Notes: generated by a model not told the origin, from the letters alone. 10,235 nucleotides of DNA from CAZDHT01 sp964505325 (GCA_964505325.1 CAZDHT010000202.1:1-10235), one strand, 5' to 3'. Counted from the stretch's first letter, positions 1 to 6,256 are shown. A program made the numbers and translations.

Positions 1-2
1 CC

Positions 3-1331
3 TATGACGTGGCGAAGAACGAGTGGACCCCGGTCAAGGGCGCGCTGCCGAGCGTCAGCATCGAGTGGATGAGCTGCGACTATTCCGCGAAGGACGACGT
101 GCTCCTCCTCGCCGCACCGGGCGCCGGCACGTGGGTCTATCGGCTCGACCCCGCGACGGCGAAGGACCCGAACCCGAAACGCAAGGGCGTGCCGCCCGGC
201 ACCTGGGCCTGGAACAGCCGGAGCCGCGGGATGATGACCAGCCTCCTCGGCGCCCCGAAGCCCGACCGCGCCGCCACCGAACAGAAGCTCAAAACAATCT
301 CGACCAACACCTACGTCGACAGCGGCTACCCCGGCACCCTGATCAGCAAGACCTGGAGCTCGGCGACCATCGACACCGACCGCGGCGTCGTCCTCTACAT
401 CGGCGGCGGCCACTCCGGCTACAAGGGCGAAGACCTCGCCCTCTACGACGTGGGGACCAACCGCTGGTCGTTCCAGGCCCCGCCCGACTTCATCCCGTTC
501 CTCTACAACTACAACGCGTGCCTGTTCGGCTGGACGTACGGCTTCCGGCCGACCTCGCAGCACACCTACCGCTGGTATTGCTATGATCCGCAGTCGAAGA
601 CGATGGTCTATTGCGCGCGGGGGCTGGGCATCCGCAACGGGATGACGGTCCTGCTCGAGGACGACCCGAAGAAGGCGTTCGTCTACGACGCGAAGAAGCA
701 CGGCCAGTTCACGTGGGTCTACGACACGGTCCGCAACCGGCTGTATCCGCCGGTGCCGAGCCGGCCGTTCGGCGTGTCGTGGTCGCTGGCGCTGATCGGC
801 ACGCCGAAGGGTGTCTTCGCCAAGAGCGGCAAGACGCTCTGGCACTGCAAGGTGACGACGGCCGATGAGAGGGCCTCGCTCGCGTGGAACGTCGTCGATA
901 CGTCGAGCCCGAACGGCGCAGGCGAGTTCCAGCCGCTCGTCTACGACTCGAAACGCGACCGGCTGCTCTTCGTCGCCGTGCCCGGCCGGGGCAAGCCGAC
1001 GATGGCCTGGGAGCATCCGGTCGGCAAAGGCGCCTGGAAACAGCTCGAGGTCAAGGGCGCACTGCAATGGAACTCGCGTGAGGTGGCGTACGACGACGTG
1101 AACGACTGCCTGGTCGCCATGCCGCCGCGGAAGCTGATGGTGATGAACTGCGCGACGAACGAATGGAAAGAGCTTGACGTGCAGATGCCCAAGGGCAGCT
1201 ACGGGACCGAGTGTGCAATGGTCTACGACCCGGTGCACAAGGTCATCGTGACCCTGGTGCCGCGCGGCTTCAGCGGCAAGATGCAGGTCGGCCTCATCCG
1301 CTACGACCCGAAGACGGCGAAGTACAAATAA
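3..1331 (+). CDS. Kelch-like / galactose-oxidase-like beta-propeller protein, 5' partial
   Basis: The frame is open from the left edge. A GTG at 9 could be read as a start, but the codons before it (Tyr-Asp) complete the motif YDVAKNEW. That motif matches YDVGTNRW at residues 146-153 (numbered from GTG 9), so the gene most likely begins outside the window. About 440 residues are visible. They contain repeated blade-like pieces: an aromatic-Asp-x3-Asn-x-Trp ending (YDVAKNEW, YDVGTNRW, MNCATNEWKEL), a GGGHSGYKGEDL blade core near 132-143, and YDxxxxR/K strands such as VYDSKRDRL and VYDPVHKVI. This is the pattern of kelch/galactose-oxidase-type propellers. No catalytic residues are recognised, and any signal peptide would lie upstream. 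The TAA is followed by a large palindrome and then the ATPase promoter, so it is probably a separate transcription unit. The fold is fairly sure; the function is unknown. Confidence 0.75.
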   Translation, partial: YDVAKNEWTPVKGALPSVSIEWMSCDYSAKDDVLLLAAPGAGTWVYRLDPATAKDPNPKRKGVPPGTWAWNSRSRGMMTSLLGAPKPDRAATEQKLKTISTNTYVDSGYPGTLISKTWSSATIDTDRGVVLYIGGGHSGYKGEDLALYDVGTNRWSFQAPPDFIPFLYNYNACLFGWTYGFRPTSQHTYRWYCYDPQSKTMVYCARGLGIRNGMTVLLEDDPKKAFVYDAKKHGQFTWVYDTVRNRLYPPVPSRPFGVSWSLALIGTPKGVFAKSGKTLWHCKVTTADERASLAWNVVDTSSPNGAGEFQPLVYDSKRDRLLFVAVPGRGKPTMAWEHPVGKGAWKQLEVKGALQWNSREVAYDDVNDCLVAMPPRKLMVMNCATNEWKELDVQMPKGSYGTECAMVYDPVHKVIVTLVPRGFSGKMQVGLIRYDPKTAKYK

Positions 1332-1342
1332 CGGGCGGAAAC

Positions 1343-1428
1343 CGGGGACAGATAACTTTCTTTCGCCGGACAACAGACAAGCATTGCGCGGAACGGATTG
1401 GCCCGGCGAAAAAAGTTATCTGTCCCCG
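1343..1428. repeat. Imperfect palindrome, REP/MITE-like element
   Basis: The left arm 1343-1369 (CGGGGACAGATAACTTT, one extra C, then TTTCGCCGG) is the reverse complement of the right arm 1403-1428 apart from that single inserted base. The arms enclose a 33-nt loop. The GGGGACAGATAACTTT end resembles palindromic repeats dispersed near REP-associated Y1 transposases in many environmental bacteria; that link is from memory, and no transposase is present here. It starts 11 nt after the propeller gene's stop codon, so the transcribed hairpin could also act as a 3' end or barrier before the ATPase operon. It lacks the T-tract of a classical intrinsic terminator. Confidence 0.7.
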
Positions 1429-1466
1429 CTTTCCACTTCTTGACTGCACCCGCGTTGGATTAGAGC

Positions 1467-1495
1467 TTGACGGGTGCTGGAGAACCGCGGATAAT
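1467..1495 (+). promoter_or_regulatory. Predicted sigma70-type promoter of the N-ATPase operon
   Basis: The -35 box TTGACG (1467-1472) and the -10 box GATAAT (1490-1495) are separated by exactly 17 nt; each differs from consensus at one position. Transcription would start near 1502, giving a leader of about 80 nt before the atpD ATG. It is the best promoter-like pair between the palindrome and atpD. This is a prediction by eye, and a nearby TTGACT at 1440 lacks a good partner. Confidence 0.55.
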
Positions 1496-1582
1496 CGCGT
1501 CCGACAGCCTCCAGGGGCCCGTGGCACGGCGTGGGAAACGGGCCGACTCCGCCCGCATCGAGGACATCCGCATCGCAGAATC

Positions 1583-3010
1583 ATGAGCGAGGAACAGAAA
1601 ACAGACGCGGCCCGCCGTGAGTCCTCCTCCGTGGAGCAGAAGGCCGGCACGGAAAACGGAACGGGCGTGGTGGTCAGCGTGCGCGGGTCGGTGGTGGACG
1701 TGCGGTTCGAGAACGGCCTGCCGGCGCTCCTCGAGGCGCTGTACGTGCGCATGTCCGAAGACAGCGAAGTGCCGCTCGAGGTGCAGCAGCATCTGGACCC
1801 GAACACGGCGCGCACCATCGCTCTCACCTTCACCGCTGGAATGCGCCGAGGCATGACCGTCCGCTCCACCGGAGCGCCGGTCCGGGCCCCGGTGGGAGAG
1901 GCGGTGCTCGGGCACATGCTCAACGTTCTCGGGGAGCCGCTGGACGTGGACGCCCTGCCCGAGGGCATCCCTCGCAAGCCGATCCATCGCGCGGCGCCGC
2001 CGTTCCAGTCGCAGGGCGCGTCCGAAGAGGTCTTCACCACCGGGATCAAGATCATTGACCTTCTCGCTCCCGTCAGCGCCGGCGGCAAGGCGGGCCTGTT
2101 CGGCGGCGCCGGGGTCGGCAAGACCGTGCTCATCCAGGAGCTGATCCACAACACGCTCACGGAGCACCAGGGCATCAGCCTGTTCGCCGGCATCGGCGAG
2201 CGGTCCCGCGAGGCGCTGGACCTGTGGACCGAGATGCGAGAGAGCGGGGCGCTGAAGAGCTGCGTCCTGGTCTTCGGACAAATGAACGAGTCGCCGGGCG
2301 CGCGGTTCCGCGTCGCACTGACAGCCCTGACCATCGCCGAGCACTTCCGTGACGAGCTCCAGCGCGATGTCCTCCTGTACATGGACAACGTCTATCGCTT
2401 CGTGCAGGCGGGGATGGAGGTGTCCGGCGTGCTGGGGCGGATGCCGTCGCGGGTGGGCTACCAGCCGACGCTCGCCAGCGACATCGGCGCCCTCGAAGAG
2501 CGAATCGGCTCGACCGATCACGGCACCATCACCTCGGTGCAGGCGGTGTACGTGCCGGCCGACGACCTGACCGACCCCGCCGTGGCACACATCTTCCAGC
2601 ACCTGGACGCCAGCATTGTGCTCTCGCGCGACATGGCCGCACAGGGCCTCTACCCCGCGGTGGACCCGCTCCAGTCGAGCTCGAAGCTCCTCGACCCGTT
2701 GATCGTCGGCGAGGAGCACGTGCGGCTGGCGGACGAGGTCCGCCGCGTGATCGCCCAGTATCACGACCTGAGAGACATCATCTCGATGCTGGGCATCGAG
2801 GAACTGAGCGAGGACGACCGGCGGACGGTGCAGCGGGCGCGCCGCCTCATCCGCTTCCTCACCCAGCCGTTCCATACCACCGAGCACTTCACCGGCAAGA
2901 AGGGCGCCACCGTGGCATTGGAGAAGACGCTCGAGGGCTGCCGCGATATCCTGGAAGGGAAGCACGACGAGAAGCCGGAGTCGGCGTTTTACATGATAGG
3001 AGCTCTTTGA
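1583..3010 (+). CDS. atpD: N-type ATPase subunit beta
   Basis: Catalytic beta subunit of the soluble rotary ATPase head, 475 residues from the ATG at 1583. Visible motifs are the Walker A GGAGVGKT (174-181), the catalytic-glutamate segment GIGERSRE (Glu206), the Walker B region VLLYMDN (Asp268), GRMPSRVGYQPTLASD (286-300), the alpha/beta signature PAVDPLQSSS (358-367) and the DELSEED-type loop EELSEDD (406-412). All key catalytic residues are in place. The N-terminus has about 27 polar residues before the first beta-barrel strand (GVVVSVRGSVVDVRF). The frame stays open upstream to about 1211, but that stretch runs through the palindrome and is not conserved-looking protein. The Shine-Dalgarno is weak (GAGGA at about 1559-1563, far upstream), so the exact start is less sure than the identity. 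First gene of the operon, as is typical for N-ATPases. Confidence 0.95.
   Translation: MSEEQKTDAARRESSSVEQKAGTENGTGVVVSVRGSVVDVRFENGLPALLEALYVRMSEDSEVPLEVQQHLDPNTARTIALTFTAGMRRGMTVRSTGAPVRAPVGEAVLGHMLNVLGEPLDVDALPEGIPRKPIHRAAPPFQSQGASEEVFTTGIKIIDLLAPVSAGGKAGLFGGAGVGKTVLIQELIHNTLTEHQGISLFAGIGERSREALDLWTEMRESGALKSCVLVFGQMNESPGARFRVALTALTIAEHFRDELQRDVLLYMDNVYRFVQAGMEVSGVLGRMPSRVGYQPTLASDIGALEERIGSTDHGTITSVQAVYVPADDLTDPAVAHIFQHLDASIVLSRDMAAQGLYPAVDPLQSSSKLLDPLIVGEEHVRLADEVRRVIAQYHDLRDIISMLGIEELSEDDRRTVQRARRLIRFLTQPFHTTEHFTGKKGATVALEKTLEGCRDILEGKHDEKPESAFYMIGAL
2998..3002 (+). promoter_or_regulatory. Ancestral atpC ribosome binding site, now separated from atpC
   Basis: AGGAG lies inside the last codons of atpD. 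It now precedes the inserted element rather than a start codon. If 3011-3470 is removed, it sits 9 nt upstream of the atpC ATG, an ideal distance. This is inferred from the reconstruction of the empty site. Confidence 0.5.
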
Positions 3011-3011
3011 T

Positions 3012-3031
3012 TGCGGAATGCGGATTGCGGA
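3012..3031 (-). repeat. Left terminal inverted repeat of the S23 element (20-mer, GCGGAWT heptamers)
   Basis: TGCGGAATGCGGATTGCGGA. It is built of 7-bp units GCGGAAT, GCGGATT and GCGGAGT (3013-3033) and is an exact reverse complement of 3447-3466 and of 7992-8011. It begins 2 nt after the atpD stop codon. Confidence 0.9.
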
Positions 3032-3056
3032 GTAGAAAGCCGGAGGTTTAGACGGA

Positions 3057-3437
3057 GTGTGTGGAAAAGACGTAGAAGGCCTGAAGCGAAGGATGAAGCA
3101 GTTTGCTCTTCGGGTTGTTCGGTTGGTTGAATCGCTGCCGAAACGAGGAACCCCCCGCGTGATTGGACATCAATTGCTGCGCTCTGGTACTTCAGTGGGG
3201 GCAAATTATCGCGCGGCTTGCCGCGCCAGGTCTCCGGCCGACTTCATCTCAAAGATGGGGATCGTCGAGGAGGAGCTGGATGAATCCCTGTACTGGATGG
3301 AACTGCTAATCGAAGCCGGCATTCTGAAGCCGGCGAGGTTGGAACCTCTTATGGCAGAAGCCGGCGAACTTCTGGCAATCACCGTCAGTTCGATTAACAC
3401 GGCGAGAAAAAGGAAGAAGAAGCGTGGAAGGCTCTGA
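3057..3437 (+). CDS. S23/Avd-family four-helix-bundle protein
   Basis: 126 residues from GTG 3057, which has GGAGG at 3042-3046, 10 nt upstream. The sequence matches the S23 (23S rRNA intervening-sequence) family pattern throughout: KQFALRVVRLVESLP (14-28), QLLRSGTSVGANYRAACRA (39-57), DFISKMGIVEEELDESLYWM (62-81), then a last helix ending in a very basic tail (ARKRKKKRGRL). Four amphipathic helices are expected. Relatives form positively charged pentameric bundles; one is Avd, the accessory protein of diversity-generating retroelements, which binds RNA and reverse transcriptase. No reverse transcriptase, template repeat or 23S rRNA is present here, so the role is unknown. It is not part of any known N-ATPase, and its position, repeat borders and lower GC suggest insertion. 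Its stop lies inside the leader of atpC, and the downstream repeat begins one base later. Confidence 0.9.
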   Translation: MCGKDVEGLKRRMKQFALRVVRLVESLPKRGTPRVIGHQLLRSGTSVGANYRAACRARSPADFISKMGIVEEELDESLYWMELLIEAGILKPARLEPLMAEAGELLAITVSSINTARKRKKKRGRL

Positions 3438-3466
3438 ATTCCGCAATCCGCAATCCGCATTCCGCA
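3438..3466 (+). repeat. Right terminal inverted repeat of the S23 element (four ATTCCGC-type heptamers)
   Basis: Four tandem 7-bp units (ATTCCGC, AATCCGC, AATCCGC, ATTCCGC; 3438-3465) plus one base. Positions 3447-3466 are the exact reverse complement of 3012-3031. It ends 5 nt before the atpC ATG, so it has replaced the normal sequence upstream of that start. Confidence 0.9.
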
Positions 3467-3471
3467 TTGAA

Positions 3472-3864
3472 ATGCGGCTGCGCGTGACAACTCCAACCCG
3501 TGTCGTTCTGGATCAGGATGTGACTTACGTGCAGGCGGAGGACTCGAGCGGCCGCTTCGGCATCCTGCCCGGGCACGAGCCGTACCTGACGGCGCTGGTG
3601 CCGTCGATCCTGGTCTACCGGGACGCCGGCGGAGAGACGTACATCGCCGTCCGCCACGGCGTGCTGCGCGTGACCCGCGAGGGGGTCGAGGTCGCCGTGC
3701 GGGAGGCGCACGTGAGCGGCGACCTCGCGCAGCTTCAGAAGGAGGTCCGCGCCGCCCGAGAGAACCGGGATCACCGGTCGTATCGCTCGACGCGCTCGCT
3801 GTACCAGATGCAGATGGCGGCGTGGCGCCGGCTGATGGAGTATGAAGATGCCCGAGCGCGATGA
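3472..3864 (+). CDS. atpC: N-type ATPase subunit epsilon
   Basis: 130 residues from the ATG at 3472. The N-terminal beta-sandwich carries the family motifs GILPGHEP (30-37) and IAVRHGVLRV (58-67). The C-terminal part (about 83-130) is helical and rich in Arg and Gln, ending at EYEDARAR. Epsilon belongs to the central stalk, where it contacts gamma and the c-ring. The ATG has no Shine-Dalgarno directly upstream because the S23-element repeat ends 5 nt before it. An in-frame GTG at 3424, preceded by an AGGAAGAAGAAG stretch inside the S23 gene, would add 16 residues encoded mostly by the repeat (MEGSEFRNPQSAFRIE), so this cannot be excluded as the start used now. The 3' end overlaps atpQ. Confidence 0.92.
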   Translation: MRLRVTTPTRVVLDQDVTYVQAEDSSGRFGILPGHEPYLTALVPSILVYRDAGGETYIAVRHGVLRVTREGVEVAVREAHVSGDLAQLQKEVRAARENRDHRSYRSTRSLYQMQMAAWRRLMEYEDARAR

Positions 3865-4144
3865 CGACGACGAGCTCGAGGACGAGTTTGAAGTGCGCGT
3901 TCGCCGCCAGCGCGAGCGGATCGAGAAAGGCCGGGCAGAAAGACAGGAATCGTTCTGGAACTACCTCGGGCTGTTCGGCGTGGTGGGCTGGAGCGTCATC
4001 ATTCCGATGGTCATCGGTGTCCTCGTCGGCCGATGGATGGACCACAGCTTCGGTACCGTGTACCGCTGGACCCTTGGGCTGCTGATCCTCGGGCTCGTGA
4101 TCGGCTGCCTGAACGCCTGGCGGATCGTGAACAAGGACATGTAG
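3848..4144 (+). CDS. atpQ: N-ATPase AtpQ, AtpI-like small membrane protein
   Basis: 98 residues with an acidic then basic N-terminus (DDDDELEDEFEVRVRRQRER) and two hydrophobic spans, about LGLFGVVGWSVIIPMVIGVLV and WTLGLLILGLVIGCLNAW. The loop between them, GRWMDHSFGT, fits the GxWxD pattern of AtpI/AtpQ proteins. AtpQ is one of two extra membrane proteins that define N-ATPase operons, and it occupies its usual place after atpC. The related AtpI is thought to help c-ring assembly or divalent-cation handling; the role of AtpQ itself is not settled. The start at 3848 has GGAG at 3837-3840, 7 nt upstream. An ATG at 3842 would add two residues but is too close to that site. It overlaps the end of atpC by 17 nt, suggesting translational coupling. 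Confidence 0.87.
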   Translation: MPERDDDDELEDEFEVRVRRQRERIEKGRAERQESFWNYLGLFGVVGWSVIIPMVIGVLVGRWMDHSFGTVYRWTLGLLILGLVIGCLNAWRIVNKDM

Positions 4145-4154
4145 GGCGGACGGC

Positions 4155-4469
4155 ATGGACCTGCGCCGGATACTCCTGATGATCGCGTTTGCCGCGGGCG
4201 GCGGGCTGGTCGGCTGGGCCTATTTCTGCATCATGCGCGTCGCCATCGGCCGCCTTATCGTCGGCAAACGCGGCGTCGCAATGTACCTCGCGCTCACGCT
4301 GCTGCGCATCGTCCTCTTCGCGGGCGGCATCCTCGCCGCGCTGCTGCTGGATGAGTTGTGCCTGTTTCCGTACCTCGTGATGTTCCTGGTGATGCGCACG
4401 GTGGTCGTGCGCAGGGCGCGGGCGGAGGGCGTCCTGTCTCCTCCTCCCTCGCAGACGGAGGCAAGATGA
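4155..4469 (+). CDS. atpR: N-ATPase AtpR membrane protein
   Basis: 104 residues with three predicted membrane spans, roughly 5-27 (LLMIAFAAGGGLVGWAYFCIM), 42-65 (MYLALTLLRIVLFAGGILAALLL) and 69-85 (LCLFPYLVMFLVMRTVV). It ends in a basic and Ser/Pro-rich tail. Length, topology and position directly after atpQ and before atpB identify it as AtpR, found only in N-ATPases. Arginines at membrane positions (R50 in the second span, R81 near the end of the third) are notable, because AtpR has been proposed to interact with the c-subunit carboxylate. The gap to atpQ is 10 nt with a GGCGGA upstream. The stop overlaps the atpB start as ATGA. Confidence 0.85.
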   Translation: MDLRRILLMIAFAAGGGLVGWAYFCIMRVAIGRLIVGKRGVAMYLALTLLRIVLFAGGILAALLLDELCLFPYLVMFLVMRTVVVRRARAEGVLSPPPSQTEAR

Positions 4470-5158
4470 CCGGCGGATTGCCACCGCTATTCGAGATTCC
4501 AACGCCGTTCGGGCCGTTCCCGGTAACCCACACCCTGTGGGTGACCTGGGGGGTGATGGCGGAGATCCTGCTGGTCTCGGCGCTAATCTCGCTCCGGCTC
4601 CGGAAGCAGCCGGGCCGCGTCCAGCACATCGTCGAGGCGATGGTCGGCTGGCTTGAAGACGAGATCCGCGGCATCATCCGGCGCGACCCCGGCCCGTTCA
4701 TCCCGCTGGTCGCGGCCCTGTTCATCTTCATCCTGACGGCCAATCTCGTCTCCTTCGTGGGGATCCGGCCGCCGACCAGCGACATCACCACCACGGCCGC
4801 GCTGGCGCTGGTGGTCTTCCTGGCGGTTCCGTACTACGGGATCTCTCTCACCGGTACCGGGACCTACCTGAAAACCTACGTCCAGCCGTTCTGGCTGTTG
4901 TTGCCGCTCAACATCATCAGCGAGTTGTCGCGCACGCTGGCGCTGGCGGTCCGCCTGTTCGGCAACGTGTTCAGCGGCGAGATTCTGGTGGGCGTGATGT
5001 TCTCGCTCGTCCCGTTCTTCCTGCCGCTGCCCCTGATGTTTCTGAGTCTGATCGCCGGAACGGTTCAGGCGTACATCTTCGCCATCCTGACGATGGTGTA
5101 CATCGGCGGCGCGGTGAAGGTGGTCGAAAAACGTCAAGCCAAGGAGGAAGCCAAATGA
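4466..5158 (+). CDS. atpB: N-type ATPase membrane subunit a
   Basis: 230 residues, starting at the ATG of an ATGA overlap with atpR and preceded by GGAGG (4457-4461). It is a multi-span integral membrane protein that forms the ion half-channels against the c-ring. The family signature is clear: ELSRTLALAVRLFGNVFSGEIL (153-174), with the essential arginine at Arg163 in RLFGN. The following GTVQAYIFAILTMVYIGGA (198-216) is the conserved last helix. The N-terminal FEIPTPFGPFPVTHTL and the LTANLVSFVGIRPPTSDI segment are also typical. The frame is open further upstream to 4358, inside atpR, but that extension is not membrane-like and is rejected. It overlaps atpE by 4 nt. Confidence 0.95.
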   Translation: MTGGLPPLFEIPTPFGPFPVTHTLWVTWGVMAEILLVSALISLRLRKQPGRVQHIVEAMVGWLEDEIRGIIRRDPGPFIPLVAALFIFILTANLVSFVGIRPPTSDITTTAALALVVFLAVPYYGISLTGTGTYLKTYVQPFWLLLPLNIISELSRTLALAVRLFGNVFSGEILVGVMFSLVPFFLPLPLMFLSLIAGTVQAYIFAILTMVYIGGAVKVVEKRQAKEEAK

Positions 5159-5400
5159 CGATTGAAATGCTGGCGGTGATTGTGGCGGGTGCGACCATAG
5201 CCATCGGCTCCATCGGCCCGGCGCTGGGTGAGGCCAGGGCGGCGGCGGCGGCGTTCGATGCGCTGGCGCGCCAGCCCGACCTGGCCGGAACCATCACCCG
5301 CACGCTCCTGGTGAGCATGGCCCTGATCGAGACCACCGCGATCTACTGCCTGGTCGTGTCGATGCTGCTCCTGTTCAAGGGTGTCCCGCTGCTCAAATAG
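5155..5400 (+). CDS. atpE: N-type ATPase rotor-ring subunit c
   Basis: 81 residues forming a two-helix hairpin with loop ARQPDLAG (38-45). AAGGAGG at 5141-5147 gives an excellent ribosome site 7 nt before the ATG, which fits the high copy number of c per complex. Residues corresponding to ion ligands of the Ilyobacter Na+-binding c subunit are Pro22, Glu26 (in GPALGEARA) and Glu59, Thr60, Thr61 and Tyr64 (in ALIETTAIYCL). The spacing from Glu26 to Glu59 equals that of Gln32 to Glu65 in Ilyobacter. A Na+-type site is therefore plausible. However, a Burkholderia N-ATPase c-ring with related residues was reported to be proton-specific, so the coupling ion is not decided by sequence. Confidence 0.95.
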   Translation: MTIEMLAVIVAGATIAIGSIGPALGEARAAAAAFDALARQPDLAGTITRTLLVSMALIETTAIYCLVVSMLLLFKGVPLLK

Positions 5401-5452
5401 GACGCGATGGGTGCCGGCGGCCGGCGCGTAAACAGAACGGAGAACTTCGGGC

Positions 5453-6256
5453 ATGAATCCCATCCTGCAAGTGATCGCGCAGATCGTGAACTTCGTCGCC
5501 TTCGTCGTCATCTTGTACTACCTGCTCGTCAAGCCCGTGCGCAAGGTGATGAAGGAGCGACGCGACGAGATGGAGGCCGAGCGGCGCGACGCGGAGAAAA
5601 AGCTGGAGGAGGCGGAGAAGCTCCGCGGCGAGGCCGAAGCCGCCGCCAAGGAGCTGGAGGACACGCGCGAATCGATCCTAAAGGAAGCGCGTGAGCAAGC
5701 CGGCGCCCGGCGCAAGGAACTGCTGGAACAGACCGAAGCGCTGGCCCGCGACCGCCTGGAACGGTTTCGCCGCATCATGGAGCAGGAGCGCAACGAACTG
5801 CTCGATGAGATCACCGCGGAGCTCCGCGACACCATTGTGACCGTGGCGGGCTCTGTGCTCGGCGACGCCTCAGAAGCGCTGGCCGACCGCGCATTGGGGC
5901 GCATCGAAAAGCTGCTCGAAGACATGCCGGACAAGGAAGTGGAGGGCGCCCGCAAGGCGCTGGACAAGCTGGACAACCGCGTGCCGGTGCGTTTTGTCGG
6001 GACCCTGACCGACGATCAGCTCGACCGGCTAAGAAAGGCCCTGCGCGAGAAGCTGGGCATCAAGGGAGTCGAACTGGAAGTGACCGAAGACCCGTCGCTG
6101 CTGGCGGGCCTGCAAGTTACGCTGGGACACGTTCAGCTCGAGGCGCACTGGCGCGGCGTGATCGACGAGGCAATGAAGAAGCGGCAGGAAGGCACGCCGG
6201 CACCCGCAGCCGATACGGCACCTGAGAAGCCGGAAGGAAGCAATGAGCAGACCTGA
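5453..6256 (+). CDS. atpF: N-type ATPase subunit b with delta-like C-terminal domain
   Basis: 267 residues, much longer than a standard b subunit of about 160. One N-terminal membrane span (about 7-26, VIAQIVNFVAFVVILYYLLV) is followed by a long charged coiled-coil stalk (about 30-130, rich in Glu, Arg, Lys and Ala). The C-terminal part (about 178-240) reads VPVRFVGTLTDDQLDRLRKAL, then ELEVTEDPSLLAGLQVTLGH. This resembles the C-terminal domain of delta (DPSLIGG-type motif), and no atpH gene exists in the operon. The peripheral stalk is thus probably a b-delta fusion, as seen in N-ATPases. The tail (246-267) is low-complexity Pro/Ala/Glu. The start ATG has GGAG (5439-5442) 10 nt upstream. The 52-nt gap from atpE contains a GCCGGCGGCCGGC self-complementary stretch. 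Confidence 0.93.
   Translation: MNPILQVIAQIVNFVAFVVILYYLLVKPVRKVMKERRDEMEAERRDAEKKLEEAEKLRGEAEAAAKELEDTRESILKEAREQAGARRKELLEQTEALARDRLERFRRIMEQERNELLDEITAELRDTIVTVAGSVLGDASEALADRALGRIEKLLEDMPDKEVEGARKALDKLDNRVPVRFVGTLTDDQLDRLRKALREKLGIKGVELEVTEDPSLLAGLQVTLGHVQLEAHWRGVIDEAMKKRQEGTPAPAADTAPEKPEGSNEQT

Larger units (their letters stand above)
3007..3470 (+). mobile_element. Candidate small mobile element carrying an S23/Avd-like gene, with TTGA flanks
   Basis: The unit between atpD and atpC has a perfect 20-bp inverted repeat at its ends (3012-3031 and 3447-3466). A TTGA direct repeat lies immediately outside (3007-3010 and 3467-3470). The only gene inside is a four-helix-bundle protein of the S23/Avd family, whose base composition looks less GC-rich than the flanking atp genes. 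Deleting 460 bp (one TTGA kept) restores atpD stop TGA, one A, then the atpC ATG, with AGGAG 9 nt before it. S23 genes are known as residents of intervening sequences in 23S rRNA genes. No transposase or recombinase is encoded, so any mobility would be in trans or by an unknown route. A 4-bp duplication can arise by chance; the restored junction is the stronger argument. Confidence 0.65.

Noticed and set aside
1211..1582. Open frame extending atpD upstream by 124 codons
   Set aside because: It runs through the propeller gene in another frame, the palindrome and the predicted promoter, and has no resemblance to beta subunits. ATG 1583 is the sensible start.
1294..2965. Long antisense frames opposite atpD (and similar ones opposite atpA and atpG)
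   Set aside because: They are Arg/Ser/Pro- or His/Gln/Val-rich shadows expected in GC-rich coding DNA, with no recognisable domains.
3438..3466. CRISPR array or ordinary satellite
   Set aside because: The units are only 7 bp and directly adjacent, with no spacers. They serve as ends of the S23 element.
3011..3470. Diversity-generating retroelement
   Set aside because: Only an Avd-like fold is present. There is no reverse transcriptase, no template/variable repeat pair and no target gene in the window.
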